A stretch of DNA of 64,000 bases from Chthonobacter rhizosphaerae (GTDB lineage Bacteria; Pseudomonadota; Alphaproteobacteria; Rhizobiales; Pleomorphomonadaceae). The first letter of the stretch is position 1. Each line of letters starts with the position of its first letter. The translations under genes were made by a program, and so were the position numbers. Of the stretch, positions 8,178-17,104 are shown piece by piece. The stretch covers positions 310,001-374,000 of the forward strand of contig NZ_JACDIS010000004.1 in the NCBI RefSeq assembly GCF_013839525.1. Direction: 5' to 3'. The notes under the pieces are model-generated. The model searched no databases and had not been told where the DNA came from. It saw only the letters and a list, made by a program, of their open reading frames with translations.

Positions 8178-8378
8178 ATGCCCAAGCTGAAGACCAAGTC
8201 CGGCGCCAAGAAGCGCTTCAAGATCACCGCCTCGGGCCGCGTCAAGTCCGCCCAGGCCGGCAAGCGTCACGGGATGATCAAGCGGACGGCCAAGTTCGTC
8301 CGTCAGGCGCGCGGCACCACGGTCCTGTCGGACCCGGATGCGCGCATCATCAAGAAGAACTTCCTCCGGAACGGCTGA
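8178..8378 (+). CDS. rpmI: 50S ribosomal protein L35
   Basis: Small basic 66-aa ribosomal protein beginning [20 protein letters not shown], with the conserved KRHGMIKRT and [10 protein letters not shown] segments. It assembles into the large subunit. The start at 8178 is fixed by the family N-terminus; the upstream GAGACGAG is a weak ribosome-binding site. rplT follows after 41 bp, forming the usual pair. Confidence 0.96.
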   Translation: MPKLKTKSGAKKRFKITASGRVKSAQAGKRHGMIKRTAKFVRQARGTTVLSDPDARIIKKNFLRNG

Positions 8379-8419
8379 ACCCCGTCCCGTAGCCTCACAC
8401 TTTCCAGGAGTTCATCACC

Positions 8420-8782
8420 ATGGCGCGTGTCAAGCGGGGCGTTACCGCCCATGCCAAGCACAAGAAGGTCCTCAAGCTCGCCAAGGGCTACCGGGGCCGC
8501 CGCAAGAACACGATCCGCACGGCCAAGGCCGCCGTCGATCGGGCGATGCAGTATGCGACGCGCGATCGTCGCGCCAAGAAGCGCAACTTCCGCGCTCTCT
8601 GGATCCAGCGCATCAACGCCGCCGTTCGCGACGTGACGGCCGGCGAGCTGACCTACGCCCGCTTCATCGACCTGCTCGCCAAGGCGGGCATCGAGGTCGA
8701 TCGCAAGGTTCTGTCCGACATCGCGATCCGCGAGCCGGAGAGCTTTAAGGCCCTGGTCGAGAAGGCCCGGGCCGCGGCGTGA
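8420..8782 (+). CDS. rplT: 50S ribosomal protein L20
   Basis: 120-aa 23S rRNA-binding protein required early in 50S assembly. The N-terminus [20 protein letters not shown] and the segment [13 protein letters not shown] are diagnostic. It is cotranscribed with rpmI, with AGGAG upstream of the ATG, and a strong hairpin terminator lies 53 bp after the stop. Confidence 0.97.
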   Translation: MARVKRGVTAHAKHKKVLKLAKGYRGRRKNTIRTAKAAVDRAMQYATRDRRAKKRNFRALWIQRINAAVRDVTAGELTYARFIDLLAKAGIEVDRKVLSDIAIREPESFKALVEKARAAA

Positions 8783-8834
8783 TGCCGACGACAGGCGGGC
8801 CGGTCTGAACAGCCGGGCGCCGACGTCACGAACC

Positions 8835-8874
8835 ACAGGCGGCGCACCGGACGGTGGGCCGCCTGTTTTCGTTT
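8835..8874 (+). terminator. Terminator after rplT, possible pheS attenuator
   Basis: ACAGGCGGC pairs with GCCGCCTGT (9 bp). An inner CACC/GGTG pairing extends the stem, and TTTTCGTTT follows. It ends the rpmI-rplT transcript. Because it lies about 130 nt before pheS it could also act as an attenuator for pheS-pheT; I found no Phe-rich leader peptide. Confidence 0.8.
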
Positions 8875-9006
8875 CGTCCATCGCGTACCGCCGGCTCTTC
8901 GCCCGAAATCCCGCCGACCGCCCCGCCCGGGCGGTTGGCAACCGCAGGCCCCCGCGCTATCACCCTCGCCGACCCGTACATCAGGCAACAGACGAGCCGT
9001 TCACCC

Positions 9007-10089
9007 ATGTCGGACCTCACCTCCCTGGAAACCGAGATCCTCTCGGCCGTCGACGCCGCCGCCGACGAGGCGTCGCTCGAGGCCGTCCGGGTCGCCGCCC
9101 TCGGCAAGAAGGGCTCGGTTTCGGACCTCCTGAAGACCCTCGGCGCCATGTCGCCGGACGAGCGGCGCACCCGCGGCGCCGCCATCAACGAGACGAAGGA
9201 CCGGGTTGCAGCCGCCATCCAGGCCCGGCGCGACGTGCTGAAGCGCGCGGCGCTGGAGGCGCGTCTTGCCCGCGAGACCCTGGACGTGACGCTGCCCGTC
9301 CGCCCGGGCCCGCTCGCCGAGGGGCGCATCCATCCGATCAGCCAGGTGATCGACGAGATCACGGCCATCTTCGCCGACATGGGCTTCGCGGTGGCCGAAG
9401 GTCCGGACATCGAGACGGACCACTACAATTTCACGGCCCTCAACTTCCCGGCGGACCACCCCGCCCGGGAGATGCACGACACCTTCTTCTTCAATCCGGG
9501 AGAGGACGGCTCGCGCCTCCTGTTGCGCACCCACACCTCGCCGGTGCAGATCCGCACCATGGAGAGCCAGCGGCCGCCGATCCGGGTGATCATCCCGGGG
9601 CGCACCTACCGCTGCGATTCGGACGCCACCCACACGCCCATGTTCCATCAGGTGGAAGGGCTGGTGATCGACCGCCACAGCCACTTCGGCCACCTGAAGT
9701 GGGTGCTGGAGGAGTTCCTGAAGGCCTTCTTCGAGGTGGAGAGCGTGAAGACCCGCTTCCGCCCCTCCTTCTTCCCCTTCACGGAGCCCTCCATGGAGGT
9801 GGACGTCGGCTGCCGACGCTCCGGCTCGGAGATCCGCATCGGCGAGGGCGACGACTGGCTGGAGATCCTCGGCTGCGGCATGGTCCACCCGAACGTGATC
9901 CGCAACTGCGGGCTCGATCCGGACGAGTACCAGGGCTTCGCCTGGGGCATGGGCATCGACCGCATCGCCATGCTCAAATACGGCATGCCGGACCTGCGCG
10001 CCTTCTTCGACGCGGACGTCCGCTGGCTGAAGCACTACGGCTTCCGCCCGCTGGACCTGCCGAGCCTCTTCGGCGGCCTGACGGGGTGA
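9007..10089 (+). CDS. pheS: Phenylalanyl-tRNA synthetase alpha subunit
   Basis: Catalytic class II subunit of the (alpha-beta)2 enzyme charging tRNA-Phe. 360 aa, with an N-terminal coiled-coil segment (residues about 1-90). Class II motif 2 lies around [10 protein letters not shown] and motif 3 around [13 protein letters not shown] near 315-325. The frame extends upstream to 8854, but the ATG at 9007 gives the family N-terminus ([15 protein letters not shown]). A small DUF559 gene begins 1 nt after the stop and pheT follows, so the three are probably one operon. Confidence 0.96.
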   Translation: MSDLTSLETEILSAVDAAADEASLEAVRVAALGKKGSVSDLLKTLGAMSPDERRTRGAAINETKDRVAAAIQARRDVLKRAALEARLARETLDVTLPVRPGPLAEGRIHPISQVIDEITAIFADMGFAVAEGPDIETDHYNFTALNFPADHPAREMHDTFFFNPGEDGSRLLLRTHTSPVQIRTMESQRPPIRVIIPGRTYRCDSDATHTPMFHQVEGLVIDRHSHFGHLKWVLEEFLKAFFEVESVKTRFRPSFFPFTEPSMEVDVGCRRSGSEIRIGEGDDWLEILGCGMVHPNVIRNCGLDPDEYQGFAWGMGIDRIAMLKYGMPDLRAFFDADVRWLKHYGFRPLDLPSLFGGLTG

Positions 10090-10090
10090 C

Positions 10091-10540
10091 GTGACCGGCC
10101 CGGACCGCATGCCGCCGGATCCCCGGGGGAACGCCAGGCGGCTCCGGCAGACGATGACGGAGGCGGAGCGGAGGGTGTGGTACGCGGTCAGGAATCATCG
10201 CTTCCATGGCTTCGGCTTCCGGCGCCAGGTGCCGATCGGGCCCTACGTGGCCGACTTCGTCTGTCACGGTGCGAAGCTTGTGGTTGAGCTCGACGGCGGC
10301 CAGCACGGCGCCGAGGGGGAGATGGAGCGGGACCGGAGGCGGACGGCATTCTTGGAGCGGGCCGGTTACCGGGTGATCCGCTTCTGGAATACCGAGGTGT
10401 TCACGGAGTGGGACGGCGTTCAACATCGCTTGGCCGCCGCGCTCGGGGTACTCGACCCGGAGCGGCTGGACACCCCCCACCCCGACCCTCCCCCTCAAGG
10501 GGGGAGGGGGCGAAGACGACGTGACGACGTGCCGGGTTGA
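10091..10540 (+). CDS. DUF559 / very-short-patch-repair-like endonuclease domain protein
   Basis: 149 aa if started at the GTG at 10091; an ATG at 10109 is the alternative. The core is typical of the DUF559 restriction-endonuclease-like fold: TMTEAERRVWYAVRNHRF, FRRQVPIGPYVADFVC, then VVELDGGQH with the presumed metal-binding Asp/Glu residues, and GYRVIRFWNTEV. Biological role unknown. It sits between pheS and pheT, an arrangement I recall from other Hyphomicrobiales. Its last 20 or so residues (TPHPDPPPQGGRG...) are encoded by a REP-like palindrome, so the C-terminus has been extended by a repeat. Confidence 0.8.
   Translation: MTGPDRMPPDPRGNARRLRQTMTEAERRVWYAVRNHRFHGFGFRRQVPIGPYVADFVCHGAKLVVELDGGQHGAEGEMERDRRRTAFLERAGYRVIRFWNTEVFTEWDGVQHRLAAALGVLDPERLDTPHPDPPPQGGRGRRRRDDVPG
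10471..10510 (+). repeat. REP-like palindrome, left arm of an inverted pair
   Basis: 40-bp element rich in C and G runs with an internal CCCTCCCCC / GGGGGAGGG stem. It is the reverse complement (39 of 40 positions) of the element at 10616-10655. It lies inside the 3' end of the DUF559 frame. Confidence 0.8.
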
Positions 10541-10615
10541 GCCGGTTTGCGAGGGGCACCGACCGCATTGCTCCGCCGGCAGCCCGGCCACGACCGACGA
10601 GACGACTGCAACGGT

Positions 10616-10655
10616 CCCCCTCCCCCCTTGAGGGGGAGGGCCGGGGTGGGGGGTG
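10616..10655 (-). repeat. REP-like palindrome, right arm of an inverted pair
   Basis: Inverted copy of 10471-10510, 105 bp away, in the gap before pheT. In RNA the two copies could form a long stem between pheS and pheT. Confidence 0.8.
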
Positions 10656-10734
10656 CCTCCGCCGACGCTGGAACCCGCCACGGCGGGGAGCGCCTCCGCT
10701 GACGGAACGAGAGACTGAGGAACGGACCAGACCC

Positions 10735-13155
10735 ATGAAATTCACCCTGTCCTGGCTGAAGGACCATCTCGATACCGAAGCTTCGCTCGACGACGTCGTG
10801 GAGGCGCTCACCATGATCGGGCTCGAGGTGGAGGCCGTCACCGATCCCGGCGCGGCGCTGAAGGCGTTCCGGATCGCCAAGGTGCTCACCGCCGACAAGC
10901 ACCCGAACGCCGACAAGCTGCGGCTCCTGTCCGTCGACGCCGGGCTCGGCGAGCCGGTCCAGGTCGTCTGCGGCGCGCCGAACGCCCGCGCGGGCCTCGT
11001 CGGCGTGTTCGCCTCGCCCGGCACGGTGATCCCGTCCTCCGGCGAGGCGCTCGCCGTCGGCACCATCCGGGGCGTCGAGTCCCGCGGCATGATGTGCTCG
11101 GAGCGCGAGCTCCTCCTCTCCGACGAGCACACCGGCATCATCGAGCTGCCCGAGGACGCGCCCGTCGGCGTGTCGTTCGCGGACTACCGGGGCGGCTCCG
11201 ACCCGGTGATCGAGATCGCCATCACGCCGAACCGGCCGGACTGCCTCGGCGTGCGCGGCATCGCCCGCGACCTCGCGGCCCGCGGCCTCGGCCGCCTGAA
11301 GCCCGACCCGGTGGAGATGATCCCCGGCAGCTTCCCCAATCCGATCCCGGTGGAGCTGCGCTTCACCGAGGAGACCGCCTCCGCCTGCCCGGTCTTCGCC
11401 GCGCGCGTGGTGAAGGGCGTGCGCAACGGTCCCTCCCCGCAGTGGATGCAGGACCGGCTGAAGGCGATCGGCCTCAGGCCCATCTCGGCGCTCGTCGACA
11501 TCACCAACTACGTGTCCTACGACCGGGGCCGGCCGCTCCACGTCTATGACGCGGCGAAGATCACCGGCACCCTCCACGCCCGCCTCGGCCGGGAGGGCGA
11601 GAGCTTCGTCGCCCTCGACGGCAGGACCTATGCGGTCGACGCGGAAGCCTGCGTGATCGCCGACGACGCCGGCGTGCTCGGCTTCGGCGGCATCATGGGC
11701 GGCGAGGCCTCCGGCTCCACGGAGGCGACCACGGATGTCCTCATCGAGAGCGCCTGGTTCGATCCGAACCGCACCGCCCGCACCGGCCGCCGCTTCGGCA
11801 TCAACTCCGACGCCCGCTACCGCTTCGAGCGCGGCGTCGACCCGGCCTTCGTGCTCGCCGGCCTGGAACTCGCCACCCGCATGGTCATGGACCTCTGCGG
11901 CGGCGAGCCGTCCGAGGCCATCATGGCGGGCCAGCCGCCGATCAGCGTCAAGGTGATCGACTTCCCGCTCTCCGAGGTGAAGCGCCTCTCCGGCCTCGAC
12001 CTGCCGGCGACCGAGATCACCGCCACCCTGGAGGCGCTCGGCTTCGAGGTGTCCGGCTTCGGCGACGCCCGCACCGTCACGGTTCCGTCCTGGCGGCCGG
12101 ACGTGGAGGGCAAGGCCGACCTCGTCGAGGAGGTCGTCCGCATCGTCGGCCTCGACCGGGTGAAGACGACGCCCCTGCCGCGCCTGCAGTCCGTCGGCGC
12201 CAAGGTGCTGACGCCGATCCAGATCCGCACCCGGCGGGCCAAGCGCACGCTGGCGGCGCGCGGCCTCGTGGAGGCGGTCACCTGGTCGTTCGTCAAGAAG
12301 ACCGAGGCCGAGCTCTTCGGCGGCGGCGCGCCCGCGCTCGCCCTCGCCAACCCGATCTCGGCGGACATGAGCGACATGCGGCCGAGCCTCATCCCGGGTC
12401 TCGCGGCCGCCGTCCGGCGCAACGTCGCGCGCGGCTTCGACGACGTCGCCCTGTTCGAGGTCGGCCAGGTGTTCGCCGGCACACGGCCGGAGGACCAGTT
12501 CACCGCCGCCACCGCGGTCCGGCGCGGCACGTCCGGACTCGTCGGCGCCGGCCGCCACTGGGCCGGCACGGCCGAGGCCGTCGGCGTCTACGACGCCAAG
12601 GCGGACGCCCTCGCGCTCCTCGACCAGCTCGGCTTCGACGTCGCCAGGGCCCAGGTGGCGCGCGGCGCCCCGTCCTGGTTCCACCCGGGCCGGTCCGGCA
12701 CCATCCAGCTCGGCCCGCAGACGGTGCTCGGCTGGTTCGGCGAGCTGCACCCGGCGGTCCTCGACAGCCTCGACGTCGCCGGGCCGATCGTGGCGGCGGA
12801 GATCCTCCTGGAGCGGATCCCGCTCCCCAAGGACAAGGGCTCCCGCACCAAGCCGCCGCTCGCCGCCTCGGACCTGATGCCGGTCGTGCGCGACTTCGCC
12901 TTCGTGGTCGACGACGGGGTGGAGGCCGCCAGGATCGTCAAGGCCGCCCTGGGCGCGGCGAAGCCGCTCGTCACCGACGTGTCGGTGTTCGACGTCTATC
13001 GCGGCGAGCATGTCGGCGCGGGCCGCAAGTCCGTCGCCATCGCGGTCACCCTGACGCCGACCGACCGGACCCTCACCGAGGACGACATCGAGGCGGTGTC
13101 GAAGTCCGTGGTGGCGGCGGTCGCCAAGGCCACCGGGGCGACGCTCCGCGGCTGA
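10735..13155 (+). CDS. pheT: Phenylalanyl-tRNA synthetase beta subunit
   Basis: Large subunit of PheRS: tRNA binding and editing of misacylated Tyr-tRNA-Phe. 806 aa. It begins MKFTLSWLKDHLDTEASL. The N-terminal tRNA-binding (EMAP-like) domain is near 40-150, followed by the B3/B4 editing region, B5 and the catalytic-like core. The C-terminal anticodon-binding (FDX-ACB) domain ends in the last 95 or so residues (SDLMPVVRDFAFVVDD). The ATG at 10735 is fixed by the family N-terminus; the frame is open to 10537 through the REP element, which is not coding for pheT. Confidence 0.96.
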   Translation: MKFTLSWLKDHLDTEASLDDVVEALTMIGLEVEAVTDPGAALKAFRIAKVLTADKHPNADKLRLLSVDAGLGEPVQVVCGAPNARAGLVGVFASPGTVIPSSGEALAVGTIRGVESRGMMCSERELLLSDEHTGIIELPEDAPVGVSFADYRGGSDPVIEIAITPNRPDCLGVRGIARDLAARGLGRLKPDPVEMIPGSFPNPIPVELRFTEETASACPVFAARVVKGVRNGPSPQWMQDRLKAIGLRPISALVDITNYVSYDRGRPLHVYDAAKITGTLHARLGREGESFVALDGRTYAVDAEACVIADDAGVLGFGGIMGGEASGSTEATTDVLIESAWFDPNRTARTGRRFGINSDARYRFERGVDPAFVLAGLELATRMVMDLCGGEPSEAIMAGQPPISVKVIDFPLSEVKRLSGLDLPATEITATLEALGFEVSGFGDARTVTVPSWRPDVEGKADLVEEVVRIVGLDRVKTTPLPRLQSVGAKVLTPIQIRTRRAKRTLAARGLVEAVTWSFVKKTEAELFGGGAPALALANPISADMSDMRPSLIPGLAAAVRRNVARGFDDVALFEVGQVFAGTRPEDQFTAATAVRRGTSGLVGAGRHWAGTAEAVGVYDAKADALALLDQLGFDVARAQVARGAPSWFHPGRSGTIQLGPQTVLGWFGELHPAVLDSLDVAGPIVAAEILLERIPLPKDKGSRTKPPLAASDLMPVVRDFAFVVDDGVEAARIVKAALGAAKPLVTDVSVFDVYRGEHVGAGRKSVAIAVTLTPTDRTLTEDDIEAVSKSVVAAVAKATGATLRG

Positions 13156-13181
13156 CCCGGCGACGACCACGCGAGGGCGGG

Positions 13182-13790
13182 ATGGACCTTCACGGCTTCG
13201 ATCTCGCCCGCGCGCCCCTCGACGTCCAGGCGGACGCCCTGAGGGCGATCGTCGGCGCGGATCCGGACCTGATGGGCCTTCTCGCCGTCGTCCGGGACCT
13301 CGGTCTTCCGGACGGCTGGCTCGTCTCCGGCGCCCTCTACCAGACCGTCTGGAACGTGCTCACCGGGCGGCCCCGCCGGACCGGCATCAAGGACTACGAC
13401 GTCGTCTACTTCGACGGCTCGGACCTTTCCTACGAGGCCGAGGACGCGGTGATCCGCCGGGTGGAGGCCACCGCCCGGCCGCTCGGCCTGCCGGTCGAGG
13501 TGCGCAACCAGGCCCGCGTCCACCTGTGGTTCCCGGGCCGCTTCGGCTTCGAGGTGCCGCCGCTCGTCTCGTCGGCGGACAGTCTTCTGCGCTACGCCTC
13601 CACCACCCACGCCGTCGCCGCTAGGCTCGACGCCGGCGGCCGGATCCATCTTCTCGCCCCCTATGGCCTCGCCGACGTGTTCGCCCTCCACATGCGGCCG
13701 AACCGCCGTCTGCCCAATGGCCCGAGCCACGACGCCAAGGCGCGCCGCTGCCTGTCGGTCTGGCCGGAACTGACCGTCGAGTGGTGGTGA
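13182..13790 (+). CDS. Nucleotidyltransferase-like protein (COG3575/DUF925 type)
   Basis: 202-aa protein with the segments LVSGALYQTVWNVLTG and GIKDYDVVYFDGSDLSYEAED. These are characteristic of the COG3575 family of predicted nucleotidyltransferases, where the D-Y-D acidic pair is the likely metal site. Substrate unknown. GAGGGCGGG lies directly before the ATG. It starts 26 bp after pheT and may be transcribed with it. A CGGCCC-GTC-GGGCCG hairpin lies about 50 bp after the stop (13844-13858). Confidence 0.75.
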   Translation: MDLHGFDLARAPLDVQADALRAIVGADPDLMGLLAVVRDLGLPDGWLVSGALYQTVWNVLTGRPRRTGIKDYDVVYFDGSDLSYEAEDAVIRRVEATARPLGLPVEVRNQARVHLWFPGRFGFEVPPLVSSADSLLRYASTTHAVAARLDAGGRIHLLAPYGLADVFALHMRPNRRLPNGPSHDAKARRCLSVWPELTVEWW

Positions 13791-13992
13791 CGGCGGACGC
13801 CGTCCCGCCGCGAACGAACCGGCGCGTCCGCGCCTTCCTTCCCCGGCCCGTCGGGCCGCCCTTGTCCGCCCTTGTCCGCCCTGGGCCGGGCGCGGCGACC
13901 GCCGGTCGCGGGTTTGCGCGCCCGCCCGGGGGAACGACGCCCGCCCCGGCCGGTTGTCCGTTCGACACGTCACTTGAAACGGAGATCGGACG

Positions 13993-14178
13993 ATGGATAT
14001 GGAAGGCTATTCGGTTCTCTGGCTGCTGATGACCGCCGGCGGCGCCCTCGTGCTCGGCATCGCCATCGCGTGGGGCATCTCCAAGAGCCGCCGCCGCAGC
14101 CGTGGCGAGGCCGCGATCACGGAAGCCGGCAGCCGGCGCATCTACGACAGCGAAAACCAGCGCACCCACGGCCGGTGA
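13993..14178 (+). CDS. Small single-span membrane protein
   Basis: 61 aa. An N-terminal hydrophobic segment (about residues 8-27, VLWLLMTAGGALVLGIAIAW) is followed by a basic SKSRRRSR stop-transfer stretch and a polar tail ending YDSENQRTHGR, suggesting a cytoplasmic C-terminus. A CGGAGA sequence precedes the ATG. Similar short proteins of unknown function occur in Hyphomicrobiales. No function can be assigned from the neighbours. Confidence 0.65.
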   Translation: MDMEGYSVLWLLMTAGGALVLGIAIAWGISKSRRRSRGEAAITEAGSRRIYDSENQRTHGR

Positions 14179-14435
14179 CCGGCCGAACCGCCGCGCCGGA
14201 CGGCCGCCGGGGCGCCATCGCCCCGGAGCGGCGCCCGGCGGCCTGACGGTTGCCGCGAACGGCCCCGACGAGGCCGCGAAACGCCTCGGAGTCGCTCCTA
14301 AGCGGCGTCAACGATCCGTTCAGCATGATGGTGGAAGAAGACCTCGTATAAGCCGCATGTAACAGACATATAGATGTTCATTAATACGTCCGGCGCACCA
14401 TCGGCACCGTGGTTTTTCACCCTGGTGCATGCGAC

Positions 14436-16007
14436 ATGGTTCGTGGTCAGAGATTTCTCGCCCGCCGGGACGGCGCCATCGCTCCGGCCTTTGCCATTCT
14501 CCTCGTTCCGCTTCTGCTGGCGGCGGGGGCGGCCGTCGACTACGGCCGGGTCATCGACCGCCGGGCCGAGATGCAGGGCAGCCTGGACGCCGGCGTGCTC
14601 GCGGCCGCCTCCACCCGGGATGTGGATCCCGCCACGGCCAAGTCGATCATCAGGGCCATGGTGGATGCCAACCTGTCCGATCTGGACGACTGGGTGATCG
14701 ACGAGCCCACCGTGACGGCGGACTATGTGCGCAGCCAGGCCGAGTTCACCGTGCCCACCACCTTCATGCGCCTCATGGGGATGGACAGCATGAGCATCGC
14801 CCTGGTGGCCGAGGCCCGGCGCCCGCGCGGCAAGACGGAGGTGGCGCTCGTCCTCGACAACACCGGCTCCATGGCGAGCGGCAACAAGATCGGCGCCCTG
14901 CGCACGGCCGCCGCCGACCTCGTGGACATCCTGGAGGCCAGCGTCTCCAATCCGGCCGATCTGAAGATCGCCGTGGTGCCCTTCGTGACGGCGGTCAACA
15001 TCAAGTCGCCCGGCGCCTACAAGGACAGTTGGATCGACCGGACCGGTGCGGCGCTCTACAACGGCCAGAACATGCAGGGCACGATCCACATGCGCGACCA
15101 CTGGTCGATCTTCGACGCCCTCGCCGGCGTCAAGGCTGAGTGGGCCTGGAAGGGCTGCGTGGAGGCGAGGCCCGAGCCGTTCGCGCTCGACGACACGCCG
15201 CCGACGGCGTCGAACCCCAACACCCTGTTCGTGCCCTATCTCTGGCCCGACGAGCCGGACGAGCCGACCACCATGGACAAGGGCAAGACCGTCAGCGCCT
15301 ATGATAACAGCTATCTCGTCGACCAGGTGTCCGGCAACGTGGAGATCCGCCAGGCGCTGGTGGAGAAATACCGCTCGGGCCAGGTGCCGATCCCCCAGAA
15401 GCCCACACCGGCCGCCAAGCCCTACAACACCCATGGCCCCAACAAGAGCTGCGGCCAGCCGGTGCTGCCCCTGACCACCGACCTGGCGGCCGTGCGCGCC
15501 GCCATCGCGGCCATGCAGCCCTGGGACGACAGCGGCACCAACGTGGCCGAAGGCATCATGTGGGGCCTGCGCGTGCTGTCGCCGGAGGAACCGTTCTCCG
15601 AAGGGGCGAACTGGAGCGACCCCGTCACCCGCAAGTACCTCGTGGTGCTCACCGATGGCGCCAACGTCATCTTCGGTGGCGACACCGGCTATGCCGCCAA
15701 GAGCCACAACAAGTCCCAGTACACGTCCTGGGGCTATGTGGCGAACGGCCGGTTCGACGGCGCCTCCAGCATCGCGGCCGCCCGCGATCAGGTGGACGTC
15801 TACACGGCGAAGGCGTGCGAGGCGGCGAGGAAGAAGGGCATCACCATCCACGCCATCACCTTCCTGCTAAACGACGCCAAGACCAAGTCCCTGTTCCGCG
15901 CCTGCGCGGACGCGGGCAAGTATTACGACAGCCCGAAGACGTCCGACCTCGCCGGCATCTTCGCCAGCATCGCCCGCGACATCACCCCCATCCGCCTCGC
16001 CCGGTGA
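14436..16007 (+). CDS. TadG-like protein with N-terminal pilus-assembly segment and VWA domain
   Basis: 523 aa from the ATG at 14436 (a GTG at 14409 is the alternative; neither has a good ribosome-binding site). The N-terminus ARRDGAIAPAFAILLVPLLL is a TadE/TadG-type segment with a single membrane helix (about 12-32). A von Willebrand A domain follows with the MIDAS-like motif LDNTGSM near 138-146 and a late TDGANVIF strand. Family members are linked to Flp/Tad pilus assembly or surface attachment. No other tad gene is nearby, so this is an orphan copy. Upstream (14179-14435) is a locally A+T-richer stretch with no recognisable gene. Confidence 0.8.
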   Translation: MVRGQRFLARRDGAIAPAFAILLVPLLLAAGAAVDYGRVIDRRAEMQGSLDAGVLAAASTRDVDPATAKSIIRAMVDANLSDLDDWVIDEPTVTADYVRSQAEFTVPTTFMRLMGMDSMSIALVAEARRPRGKTEVALVLDNTGSMASGNKIGALRTAAADLVDILEASVSNPADLKIAVVPFVTAVNIKSPGAYKDSWIDRTGAALYNGQNMQGTIHMRDHWSIFDALAGVKAEWAWKGCVEARPEPFALDDTPPTASNPNTLFVPYLWPDEPDEPTTMDKGKTVSAYDNSYLVDQVSGNVEIRQALVEKYRSGQVPIPQKPTPAAKPYNTHGPNKSCGQPVLPLTTDLAAVRAAIAAMQPWDDSGTNVAEGIMWGLRVLSPEEPFSEGANWSDPVTRKYLVVLTDGANVIFGGDTGYAAKSHNKSQYTSWGYVANGRFDGASSIAAARDQVDVYTAKACEAARKKGITIHAITFLLNDAKTKSLFRACADAGKYYDSPKTSDLAGIFASIARDITPIRLAR

Positions 16008-16059
16008 GGCGGCTCCGGATGAGGCCGGCGCGCCCGGGCGCCGGCGAGGCGCCGAGCGG

Positions 16060-16941
16060 TCAGTTGCTCACCAGCACCTCGCTGCACGCGGGAGGCAGGT
16101 CCTTCAGGGTCACCTCCGGGGCGGGCTTCCTCGGCTTCTGTGGCTTCGGCGCGGGCTTTTCCACGAACCAGGCGTCCAGGTCCGCCCCGCAGCCGTCGCC
16201 GGGCGGCGGGTCGTCCTGCGCCTTGCAGCCGGCGGAGCCGGACGGGCAGCCCAGGCGCACGTGGAAGTGATAGTCGTGGCCCCACCAGGGCCGCACCACC
16301 CGCAGCCACGATCGGTCGCCGGTCTCCATCTGGCAGAGCGCCTTCTTGATGCCCCGGTTGACGAAGATCCGGTCCACCGCGCGGTCCCGGGCCGCCGCCT
16401 TGATGATCCCGAAATGGGCGCGAGTGAAGATCTCCGGGTCCGCGAACTTGCCCTTGCCGCCGTTCGACAGCATGGAGGTGGCCGACAAAGTCTCCCGCTC
16501 GTCGGCGCTCAGGATGCGGCTCGGCATGGGCGTCAGCCAGATGTCCGCGTCGAGGCCGATCTGGTGGCTGGCGTGGCCGGTCAGCATGGGGCCGCCGCGC
16601 GGCTGGGCGAGGTCGCCGACGAGAAGCCCGTTCCAGCCCACCGACGGCGCCTTGGCGGCGAGCCGCTCCAGGAAGTCGATCAGGGCCGGGTGGCCGTAGT
16701 TCCGGTTCCGCGACAGGCGCATCACCTGCCAGCGCGGGCCGTTCACCGGCAGCGCCGTCGCGCCGGCGAGGCAGCCGCGCGAATAGGAGCCGATCGAGCG
16801 GGCGGCGAGCGGCGCCGGCTGGGTCACCGCGCCGAACAGCACCTTGGCGGGCGTCGGGCCTTCCACGGCCTCGGCCGCCCGGTGGCCGGCGGTCAGTCCG
16901 CAGGCGAGCACCAGCACGGCGGTGAGCAGGCGAAGGGTCAT
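16060..16941 (-). CDS. mepA: Penicillin-insensitive murein endopeptidase
   Basis: Periplasmic peptidoglycan DD-endopeptidase (LAS metallopeptidase). 293 aa with an N-terminal signal peptide (MTLRLLTAVLVLACGLTAGH). Zinc ligands are expected in GHASHQIGLDADIWL (122-136; His123 and Asp residues) and in WWGHDYHFHVRLGCP near 218-232. Conserved cysteines are visible (Cys57, one in CQMETGDRSW, and others C-terminal). The C-terminus carries a Pro/Lys-rich stretch. The frame runs upstream to 17283, but the ATG at 16941 gives the signal peptide and has GAGG upstream. It is divergent from the lipoprotein gene at 17105. Confidence 0.92.
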   Translation of the reverse strand: MTLRLLTAVLVLACGLTAGHRAAEAVEGPTPAKVLFGAVTQPAPLAARSIGSYSRGCLAGATALPVNGPRWQVMRLSRNRNYGHPALIDFLERLAAKAPSVGWNGLLVGDLAQPRGGPMLTGHASHQIGLDADIWLTPMPSRILSADERETLSATSMLSNGGKGKFADPEIFTRAHFGIIKAAARDRAVDRIFVNRGIKKALCQMETGDRSWLRVVRPWWGHDYHFHVRLGCPSGSAGCKAQDDPPPGDGCGADLDAWFVEKPAPKPQKPRKPAPEVTLKDLPPACSEVLVSN

Positions 16942-17104
16942 CGGCGGCCTCGTATTGTCTGACTTATTTCGTCCCGACCGCGACGGCGGAGGGCCGTCGG
17001 CCCCGCCGCGGTGGATGACGCCGTCCAGGGTCGGCGCAGCATGTTGACAAAGTGTTAACCCTGTCGGACCGTCCCGCCAGTCTTCTCGCCGGTCCGCCCG
17101 CCCC

